Shown here piece after piece: positions 16,246 through 21,446 of a stretch of DNA of 21,446 nt. Below the pieces are notes generated by a model. That model was not told where the DNA came from. It saw only the letters and a program-made list of their open reading frames with translations, and did not search any database. The translations under genes were made by a program, and so were the position numbers. The number at the start of each line of letters is the position of its first letter. Position 1 is the first letter of the stretch. The stretch spans positions 1-21,446 of the forward strand of contig CAJMAW010000044.1 of the NCBI GenBank assembly GCA_905211485.1. Reading direction: 5' to 3'. This stretch comes from an uncultured Lentisphaeria bacterium. GTDB taxonomy: Bacteria > Verrucomicrobiota > Lentisphaeria > Victivallales > UBA1829.

Positions 16246-16278
16246 GTTGCGGCAAAACAACCGCAACTTCTTTTTTTT
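16246..16278 (+). terminator. intrinsic terminator of tRNA-Leu(UAA)
   Basis: GTTGCGG (16246-16252) and CCGCAAC (16261-16267) form a 7-bp stem with an 8-nt loop, followed by TTC and eight T residues. It starts 16 nt after the tRNA and is the cleanest intrinsic terminator on the plus strand. Confidence 0.85.
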
Positions 16279-16677
16279 GCCCTGTTTTCGCGTTTGAGCT
16301 CAAGTTACTTTATGATTCTTAAAATAACCGGATAAAAACCGGACAGGATTTCCTGAAGCGAGAAGGATGTGAGCCTGAATTTTGAAAGCAGAACCGGAAT
16401 GTTTTTTTCCCCTCCGCCTCACATCACAAGTATCTTCTTCGGCAAGAAAGAACGTGATTTTCCCTCCTTGCAGATTTTCCTCTATAAAAAGAACACCTTT
16501 TTACCTTTTTCACGAGCAGAAGGGCTTTTGACGGCGACTGCATATGAAATTCAGCTTGTCGTCCGCAGACGGCGGCCGGGAAAAATATCCGTCAAAAGAA
16601 CTTTTTATCCTCAAAGGAACTTTTTTGTATGCAAGAATATCTGACGTGCCCCGGAGAGGTGAAACTGAAGGGGGTGT
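16279..16677. other. gene-free stretch after the tRNA-Leu(UAA) terminator
   Basis: No gene is supported; a 91-codon frame at 16369-16644 starts with GTG, has no usable ribosome site and gives a Phe/Arg-rich product with no recognisable domain. The stretch looks richer in A+T than the flanking genes. A 10-bp inverted repeat spans 16525-16598. Confidence 0.45.
16525..16598. repeat. 10-bp inverted repeat with 54-nt spacer
   Basis: CTTTTGACGG (16525-16534) and CCGTCAAAAG (16589-16598) are exact inverse complements. The inside contains a further small inverted element (GTC...GAC near 16561-16570). AACTTTTTATCC follows on the plus strand. It could be a folded RNA, paired binding sites, or ends of a tiny element. 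Confidence 0.45.
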
Positions 16678-17044
16678 TCAGTGTATGATGCTGTTGCTGA
16701 GAATAAAATAAAATAGGATCAGCAGGAAGAAGAAAACAGAAACAGCTTGAATTCCAATAAAAGAATTTCTCTGACTGCAGAATTTTGACGCAATGGAAAA
16801 AGTATGCATTTCAATGAAAAAAGCATGCCGAAATACAAATCCAAAGGCGCAAGATAGCTCATGTCAATACGGATGGCGTCAGGATAATAAACATGCAGAA
16901 CAATCTCATAACAGATGCGAAATATGATCCAGAATAAACACGAATATATCGTTATCCTGAAGAGTTTTCCCCGAATCGGAAATGGAAGGAAGCAAATATC
17001 ATGAGAAGGACCGGAAGACAGAGAATGACATATTGGATCATCAT
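16678..17044 (-). pseudogene. frameshifted small membrane-protein gene
   Basis: On the minus strand an excellent ribosome site AAGAGGT (17057-17051) precedes ATG (17044) by 6 nt. The product begins MMIQYVILCLPVLLMIFASF, a membrane segment, then hits a stop after 31 codons. Moving one base back near 16979-16984 (CATTTCC) gives a long coding-like run with YYPDAIRIDMSYLAPLDLYF. A second one-base step back near 16804-16815 (TTGAAATGCAT) gives another hydrophobic segment ending SNSIIH and a stop at 16678. Both look like single-base losses in short homopolymers. The repaired product is about 122 residues with three or more membrane segments. The second step is less certain, as the middle frame also ends at a stop about 30 codons on. 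I do not recognise the family. Sequencing error is an alternative to decay. Confidence 0.5.
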
Positions 17045-17056
17045 GGTTTCACCTCT

Positions 17057-17203
17057 TTATTTTGCAGTGCATTCACACCTTTCCTTGAGGCTCCCGGGTA
17101 GCAGAACAACAGGATCGGGCGGAATATCAATTCCCGCTCTTTTCATATTCAGGGATAAAATAATGTTTCGATTTTTATTTATAAATTCCTGTTTCAGGAT
17201 CGT
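17057..17203 (-). pseudogene. 48-codon C-terminal gene fragment upstream of the broken membrane-protein gene
   Basis: An open minus-strand frame ends with TAA at 17057, inside the ribosome site of the next gene, as in a tight operon. Its product has coding-like composition: a basic start, then KRAGIDIPPDPVVLLPGS and a Cys-containing end (ERCECTAK). The frame is closed upstream by TAG at 17204-17206 with no good start; the only ATG (17146) has no ribosome site and leaves 29 residues. It is probably the tail of a decayed gene. I do not recognise it. It could also be a very small intact gene. Confidence 0.35.
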
Positions 17204-17286
17204 CTAGGGTTTCACGTCACGGGGAAAATTTTCTTCCTGCAGTGAACCAGTTGTTCTCCCCAGTCAGTCTGTTCTCTTTTCATGGG

Positions 17287-17298
17287 TTAAACGTTTAA
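17287..17298. promoter_or_regulatory. LacI/GalR-type operator palindrome
   Basis: TTAAACGTTTAA is a perfect palindrome with a central CG, the form bound by LacI/GalR regulators (compare the AAACGTTT cores of CcpA and PurR sites). No gene is clearly under its control here. Confidence 0.45.
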
Positions 17299-17353
17299 AC
17301 GGGACTCTCTCCCATTTGCTTTATTGTTCTTCTTTGTTCATTTTCAGAATTTT

Positions 17354-17382
17354 TTGAAATTCAAGTTTCTGTAATATATATA
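17354..17382 (+). promoter_or_regulatory. promoter-like sequence with no gene downstream
   Basis: TTGAAA (17354-17359), a 17-bp spacer and TATATA (17377-17382). The -35 overlaps the palindrome TTGAAATTCAA. Transcription would run into the hairpins at 17538-17630 without meeting a gene. Confidence 0.4.
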
Positions 17383-17600
17383 TGTGAAAGGGACGGGAAT
17401 GTTTCCTGTAAAGCTGCATGGATCGTCTCCTTCCCCCCGTGCATGAAGCGTCATGGTATCCCGCTTTATCGTTTCCAGGACACATTTTTCCCTCTCATGT
17501 CAGTGGAAAAACGGGAATGGAAATTCTCTCTCTTTTCTTCCCTTCGGAAGGGAAAAGTATTGATTCCCATGCCTGAAAAAACGGCATGAGACATGACGAC

Positions 17601-17630
17601 AAAAAAGGACGGTTCCAAGGGAACCGTCCT
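17601..17630 (-). terminator. intrinsic terminator of ilvC
   Basis: GGACGGTTCC (17607-17616) and GGAACCGTCC (17620-17629) form a perfect 10-bp stem with a 3-nt loop. On the minus strand it is followed by six T residues (17606-17601). It is 150 bp past the ilvC stop; the space between holds no supported gene. Confidence 0.85.
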
Positions 17631-17780
17631 GAAAGGGATCAATTGAATACTTCCTTCCGCTCCTTTTTCCCTTCTGCTCTTGGCTCCTGTTCTTTGACGA
17701 TGCCGGATATGAGCAGAAGGGAAGATGAGTGTAAGGAGGGGGGAAGAAATTTCCTTTCTCCCTGGAGGAAGAGGAGACCG

Positions 17781-18767
17781 TCAGCCTTTCCGTTCAAAGA
17801 GGGAGCGGATCTTCTTCCCGGTGATTTCGACCTGATGTTCGCCAAGTTCCTTCCGTTTCTGAAGCAGGCAGGGATACCCGTTTTCAAATTCTTCGATGAA
17901 CTTCTTGGCAAATTCTCCGCTTTCGATCCGTTTGAGGGAGGCTCTCATCTTTTCCTTCACCTCGGGCGTAATGATCTGGGGCCCGTTGTAATATTCACCG
18001 AATTCAGCGGTGTTGGAAATGACTTTGTTCATCTGCTGAATGCCGCCTTCGATGATGATGTCGACAATCAGTTTGACTTCATGGACGACTTCAAAGTATG
18101 CCATTTCCGGAGGATATCCCGCTTCTGTCAGCACTTCAAAACCGTATTTCATGAGATCGACGAGACCGCCGCAGAGCACGTTCTGCTCCCCGAAGAGATC
18201 CTCGTACGTTTCCTGTTCAAAGGTGCATTCGAGCACCCCTGCGCGGGTGAAGCCCATGGCCTTTGCCATGGCAAGCGCGGTCTGAAGAGCCTTCCCGGAG
18301 GGATTCTGCTTGACTGCGACAAGTCCGGGAACTCCGAATCCGGAAAGATACGCTTTGCGCTCTTCGGTCGCCGGACTCTTCGGCGCCACCATGATGACGT
18401 CCACGTCCGCAGGAGGAACGATGCGCTTGTAGACAATGTTGAATCCATGAGAGCAGCTTAGCGTTTTGCCCGCTTTCATGTGGGGCGCGATGGCCTCCGC
18501 GTATGTCTGTGCATGGAGTTCATCCGGCAGGAGAAGATGGATGATGTCCGCTTTTTCGGCAGCTTCAGAGGCGCTCATGACCTGGAATCCGTCCGCGACG
18601 GCCCGGTCGAAGGAGGGGCCTTTCCTTGAACCGATAATGACATTCACACCGGAATCTCTCATGCAGTTCGCCTGGGCCGTGCCCTGGCTTCCATACCCGA
18701 TTACCGCGACTGTTTTCCCGTTCAGAAATGCCATGTCGGCATCACTGTCATGCAGAATTTTCACCAT
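17781..18767 (-). CDS. ilvC: ketol-acid reductoisomerase, class I
   Basis: A 328-residue NAD(P)H- and Mg-dependent enzyme, second step of valine, leucine and isoleucine synthesis. The Rossmann loop is GYGSQG (24-29), and the cofactor loop GSRKGPS (46-52) with R48 and K49 suggests NADPH. Active-site residues fall at the usual class I positions: H107, K130, D190, E194, E226, E230 and S251, in the DLFGEQNVLCGG and SNTAEFGEYY contexts. After K130 the usual GPG reads SPA. The start is ATG 18767, with AAGGAG 8 nt upstream; an in-frame GTG at 18773 would leave only 2 nt. No other ilv or leu gene is next to it. Its promoter spacer holds a 10-bp palindrome. Confidence 0.96.
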   Translation of the reverse strand: MVKILHDSDADMAFLNGKTVAVIGYGSQGTAQANCMRDSGVNVIIGSRKGPSFDRAVADGFQVMSASEAAEKADIIHLLLPDELHAQTYAEAIAPHMKAGKTLSCSHGFNIVYKRIVPPADVDVIMVAPKSPATEERKAYLSGFGVPGLVAVKQNPSGKALQTALAMAKAMGFTRAGVLECTFEQETYEDLFGEQNVLCGGLVDLMKYGFEVLTEAGYPPEMAYFEVVHEVKLIVDIIIEGGIQQMNKVISNTAEFGEYYNGPQIITPEVKEKMRASLKRIESGEFAKKFIEEFENGYPCLLQKRKELGEHQVEITGKKIRSLFERKG

Positions 18768-18824
18768 TTTCACAACTCCTTCGCATGTATCCCATGCGTT
18801 TTAGTGGTTTTCATGCAATTCTTT

Positions 18825-18853
18825 AATCTACCACCGCGGTGTGTCATTTGCAA
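18825..18853 (-). promoter_or_regulatory. candidate ilvC promoter with palindrome in the spacer
   Basis: On the minus strand TTGCAA (18853-18848), a 17-bp spacer and TAGATT (18830-18825). The spacer contains the perfect palindrome CACCGCGGTG (18832-18841), placed where a repressor dimer would block polymerase. The leader would be about 50 nt. Confidence 0.4.
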
Positions 18854-18870
18854 ATCGAATCGTTCAATCC

Positions 18871-19458
18871 TTACTGAAATTTCAAATGCTCCAGGAATCT
18901 TTCCTGTTCGGGGGAGACTTTCGCCGGAAACACGTACGCGGGCATCCCCCCCAGAAGGCGTCCCAGGAGTTTCACGTTCAGACGGGACAAATACACATGC
19001 CCGTCCTTTTTCTCATAAACGGAAAAGGTGCAGGGCAGAAGCGCTGAAATCTTTCTGTCTTCTTCTCTTTCAATCAGTTCTGAAGCGTAATCCCTCTGAC
19101 AGAGCTGGAAGCTCTGCATCCGGCACCCGTCCCCCGAGGGCGGAAGCGGGCATCCTGCATTCCGGATCTCCCATCCGGGCGCTTTCCCCGTCCCTGAGTG
19201 CAGATCTGAAATGACGGAATCAAAATCCCGATCTGTGCGGCGTTCCTCCAGCAGATTATGACGGAGAAACAAAACTCCTCCGAAAAACATCAGCGCGCTC
19301 CCCCACAGCATCCCGATCAGAAAAATCCAGATCTGTTTCACAGAATTCCGTTTCGCTTGCGCCGCATGTTCCGCGCAGCACGGATGTGTCTGTTCCATCA
19401 GAGTCTGTCCCATCTGATCCAGTTCCATCTGTGTCCGTTCCATCTGATCCTGTCCCAT
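18871..19458 (-). CDS. membrane-anchored DUF302 domain protein with N-terminal pentapeptide repeats
   Basis: A 195-residue protein. Residues 1-25 are five tandem 5-residue units (MGQDQ, MERTQ, MELDQ, MGQTL, MEQTH), each coded by a 15-bp repeat starting with ATG. A single membrane segment follows at about 43-66 (WIFLIGMLWGSALMFFGGVL). Residues about 75-195 match DUF302: FQLCQRDYASELIERE, the LLPCTFSVYEKKDG block (about 142-155) and HVYLSRLN. DUF302 proteins are small, of unknown biochemical role, and often bind as homodimers. The start is uncertain because any of the five ATG codons is in frame; AAGGA lies 12 nt before the first, and AGG lies 5 nt before the second. It precedes ilvC by 103 bp on the same strand. 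Confidence 0.8.
   Translation of the reverse strand: MGQDQMERTQMELDQMGQTLMEQTHPCCAEHAAQAKRNSVKQIWIFLIGMLWGSALMFFGGVLFLRHNLLEERRTDRDFDSVISDLHSGTGKAPGWEIRNAGCPLPPSGDGCRMQSFQLCQRDYASELIEREEDRKISALLPCTFSVYEKKDGHVYLSRLNVKLLGRLLGGMPAYVFPAKVSPEQERFLEHLKFQ
19384..19458 (-). repeat. five 15-bp tandem repeats at the 5' end of the DUF302 gene
   Basis: Units of 15 bp, each ATGG-A-C-prefixed and mostly ending in CAG, run head to tail through the first 25 codons. The unit length is a multiple of three, so gain or loss of copies would keep the frame. Confidence 0.75.
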
Positions 19459-19841
19459 AACTGTTTCGTTTCCTTTCCAGTTTGCTGTTTCCGTTTCCCG
19501 ATCTTGTTTTCTGTTTCGTCTGTCACCCCCGGATGTTTTTTTCTTCGTCTCCAGCCGGCCTCCGGGGGAGGAGAAAGCGAGAAAAAAGACTTTTGCTAGG
19601 GAAATCGAATCCGGGGAAAAGAGGTCCCCGTTGTTTTCCCGACGTATTTTTTTTCTCTGTGTTCCCCTCAGGGAAGCTGCCGCCTCGCTTTCTTGTTGAA
19701 TGATCTTGAGATGTTTTGAACTGTCTTGAAATGTCTTGAGTTGCTTGGGATGCCTTGCACCCGGCCCGCCGCCGTTCGTTTCTTCGTGTCATGAGGAGGA
19801 GAGGAGGGGGGAGGGGGTGCGCCGGAAGAAGTCTGGGAATC
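19459..19841. other. gene-free spacer with decamer repeats
   Basis: No gene is supported. It contains the leader of the DUF302 gene, an eight- to nine-base T run (about 19648-19655) and the decamer array at 19705-19759. No clear terminator for the gene that ends at 19842 is visible. Confidence 0.5.
19705..19759. repeat. 10-bp tandem repeat array
   Basis: Successive units read CTTGAGATGT, TTTGAACTGT, CTTGAAATGT, CTTGAGTTG (one base short), CTTGGGATGC and CTTGCACCCG. The period of about one helical turn would place each TTGA on the same face of the DNA. Confidence 0.65.
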
Positions 19842-21446
19842 TCATGGAGAGGTTCGGGAGGGAGTCTCCGACGAATCGTCTCTCAGAAGAGCTCGGAGGT
19901 CTCGGAAGTATTCATCGGCCTTTTCCTGTTCTTCCCTTGTCAGGCGTGGTTTGATTTTCTCATATTTTTTCAATTCTTCGTTAAAGAGGTTCTCCGGGAA
20001 AATCTCTCCGGGGAAATTGTCCATGGAACGGAGTTCAAAATCCCCGATTCGGATGACGTCCCGGGAGCTTTCCCGGGCGGATCCCATGGCGCCTTCTCCG
20101 TCTTCGGAAGGTTCTTTTTTCCTTTGTTTCCGAGTGAAGAAGGGGGCGGCGGAAGGATTGACGCCTGAAATGGAATCCCGCGGGGGGGGCTGCTGCTCCT
20201 TCCGACTGCCTGGAAAACTTTCCTTGATCCCGCCTGTGAAGTGCAGTTCCTGCGAAAATGCGGCTCCGTCCGCTTTGTCTCCGGCAGCGTCTTTTTCCTC
20301 TTTCCGGAGACCGGGGCCGCCGACAGGACTGAGACCGCTTTGAAATGCGTCCCCTGATTCGGAAGAAACGGAGGCTGCTGCGGAAGATTCTCCGTCCGGT
20401 GAAGAGGATGGAGAAGAGGTAGAAGGGGGAGAAGAAGATGAGGAAGCCTCTTTCCCGCTTCCCTCCCCGTTTTTCTCCGCAGGCGACGGAGAAGTGCTGG
20501 CACTGTTTTGAGAATTTTCTCCCTGAGAAAAATTTTCTCCCGCGGAATGTACTTCTGAAGAATTCCTTCCTCCCTGGGGCTTTTTTACTGCGGCGGATGG
20601 ATTCTCCTGTTTCTCCGGGGAGAAAGAGTCTTCCTCATCCTCATTGTTTCCCCTGACTTCTTCTCCGTTTTTCAGCGGATCCTGCCGCTGTGCCCCGGAT
20701 GCGCCGGAAGACGATGCCTCGGAAGGGGATTCGGAGGCTGATGAGGAGCCCTCGCCGGAAGCCTGTGCCGTTCCGCTCCTTTGCCGGGATCCGGCTCTTC
20801 CGTCTTCCCCGCGGTCACGAGAATTTGATTCTTCTCTGGAGGAAGAGGATGTGGGATCGGAAGCGGAAGGAGTCTCTCCTTCTCCCTCCGCGGCGGCGGG
20901 GCTGTTGCTCTTCTTCATTTCTGCAGGACTCCCGTCATTTCCCGAAGATGCGGGAGCGGCTGGGGTTTCTCCCTGCTCTCCGGAATCTTTCCCTTTCCCC
21001 TCCTGCTGAGACGGGGAGGAGGATTTTTCACTTTCCCCCGGAGCCGATCCGGCAGACGCAGACGCGGACGCAGACGCATCTCCGCTTTCTCCTTCCGGGG
21101 CGGGAGCACTGCTTCCGCCGCCGCCCTTGCTGCCCTGCGGGTTGCTGCAGGAACCCTGACACTCTGATGGGGAGTTGCAATCCCCGGAACATTCACTTTG
21201 ATTCTTTTTCTTCTTCTTTTCCTTTTCATCATTCTTTTCGGGAGTTCCGGTTTTTTCCCTGGAGTCTCCGGGACGATCCGTTGTTTCCGTTTGATTTTCC
21301 CCCTGCGGCTCCGGGGCTTTCTCTTCCGGAGAAGAGGATTCACGTTCCGCCGTCGCGGCGGCGGATCTGGATTCTGAATCCGCTCCCGGAGGACTGGATT
21401 CGGGTTCGGATCCGGGAGTGGTAGTGGTGGCGCCGGATTGGGGAGA
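19842..21446 (-). CDS. large Ser/Glu/Pro/Gly-rich disordered protein with a Cys4 cluster (5' end outside the window)
   Basis: I do not recognise this protein. The frame is open from the right edge to TGA at 19842, at least 534 residues, with no start inside that must be used; an internal Met at 20918 would give only 358 residues. Composition is extreme: Ser, Glu, Gly, Pro, Ala and Lys dominate, with almost no hydrophobic residues, so it is predicted disordered. Features in order: an acidic Ser/Pro stretch, a run of five Lys, then ECSGDCNSPSECQGSC (21194-21147), a glycine run, a (Ser-Ala) repeat made by a hexamer repeat (21054-21078), and long Ser/Glu segments. Only the last 75 or so residues look folded (DVIRIGDFELRSM, then a charged helix LTREEQEKADEYFRDLRALLRDD). 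Function and location are unknown. Confidence 0.7.
   Translation of the reverse strand, partial: SPQSGATTTTPGSEPESSPPGADSESRSAAATAERESSSPEEKAPEPQGENQTETTDRPGDSREKTGTPEKNDEKEKKKKKNQSECSGDCNSPSECQGSCSNPQGSKGGGGSSAPAPEGESGDASASASASAGSAPGESEKSSSPSQQEGKGKDSGEQGETPAAPASSGNDGSPAEMKKSNSPAAAEGEGETPSASDPTSSSSREESNSRDRGEDGRAGSRQRSGTAQASGEGSSSASESPSEASSSGASGAQRQDPLKNGEEVRGNNEDEEDSFSPEKQENPSAAVKKPQGGRNSSEVHSAGENFSQGENSQNSASTSPSPAEKNGEGSGKEASSSSSPPSTSSPSSSPDGESSAAASVSSESGDAFQSGLSPVGGPGLRKEEKDAAGDKADGAAFSQELHFTGGIKESFPGSRKEQQPPPRDSISGVNPSAAPFFTRKQRKKEPSEDGEGAMGSARESSRDVIRIGDFELRSMDNFPGEIFPENLFNEELKKYEKIKPRLTREEQEKADEYFRDLRALLRDDSSETPSRTSP
21054..21078 (-). repeat. hexamer tandem repeat coding a Ser-Ala run
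   Basis: About four imperfect copies of a GACGCA/GACGCG hexamer give an (Ala-Ser)n run in the disordered protein. The hexamer keeps the frame when copy number changes. Confidence 0.6.

Larger units (their letters stand above)
17207..17600. other. gene-free control-like region with operator, promoter and hairpins
   Basis: No gene is supported on either strand; the largest frames are under 40 codons without ribosome sites. It holds a 12-bp LacI-type palindrome (17287-17298), a plus-strand promoter (17354-17382) and two hairpins (17538-17554, 17568-17588) before the ilvC terminator. Confidence 0.5.

Noticed and set aside
16369..16644. 91-codon plus-strand frame in the gene-poor region
   Set aside because: The GTG start has a purine block only 2 nt away, and the product looks random (Phe/Arg/Pro-rich).
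16960..16990. Programmed -1 frameshift in the small membrane-protein gene
   Set aside because: The local sequence GGGGAAAAC is not in register as an X-XXY-YYZ slippery heptamer, and no stimulatory hairpin follows; a base loss explains it better.
17586..18461. 291-codon plus-strand frame opposite ilvC
   Set aside because: It crosses the ilvC terminator and coding region; ilvC active-site residues prove the minus strand.
18768..18773. GTG start for ilvC two codons upstream
   Set aside because: It would lie 2 nt from AAGGAG; ATG 18767 has ideal 8-nt spacing.
1..21446. CRISPR arrays, insertion sequences or integrase genes
   Set aside because: No spaced direct repeats of CRISPR type and no transposase or integrase motif were found on either strand.

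Overview
The window reads as chromosomal DNA of a saccharolytic anaerobic bacterium, most likely of the PVC superphylum and best guessed as Lentisphaerota (Victivallis-like). This is inferred from the gene mix: a ROK regulator, a GH78-type glycosidase without a secretion signal, a DUF4870 membrane protein, an archaeal-type IMP cyclohydrolase and serine-rich disordered proteins. Sigma70-like promoters (TTGAAT, TTGATG or TTGACG, 16-17 bp, TATAAT-like) can be read directly. No sequence search was possible, so the taxonomic placement is inference.

Left part (1-8850, all genes on +): a ROK-family regulator with degenerate sugar-kinase motifs; a cytoplasmic FKBP-type prolyl isomerase; an unrecognised 407-residue Trp-rich protein; then a tight run of DUF4870 membrane protein, GH78 alpha-L-rhamnosidase-like enzyme and hexose-6-phosphate mutarotase-like enzyme. 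The last two overlap by 17 nt. The set fits intracellular breakdown of imported rhamnose-containing oligosaccharides.

Middle (8868-16278): three housekeeping genes on the minus strand (lysS, purO, a UvrD/PcrA helicase), converging on the sugar cluster at a GC-rich inverted repeat. Then tRNA-Leu(CAG) on minus and recJ on plus fire divergently from well-formed promoters. recJ is followed by tRNA-Leu(UAA), which has its own promoter and a textbook terminator.

Right part: 16279-17600 looks poorer in G+C and has no intact gene. On the minus strand it holds the remains of a two-gene unit: a 48-codon tail fragment, then a frameshifted small membrane-protein gene with an excellent ribosome binding site. 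It also holds a LacI/GalR-type palindrome and a plus-strand promoter that faces no gene. Next come ilvC (minus, with a perfect terminator), a membrane-anchored DUF302 protein whose N-terminus is five tandem 15-bp units, and a very large Ser/Glu/Pro/Gly-rich disordered protein. That last reading frame stays open to the right edge and carries a C-x3-C-x5-C-x3-C cysteine cluster. Short tandem repeats (8-15 bp) recur inside and between genes.
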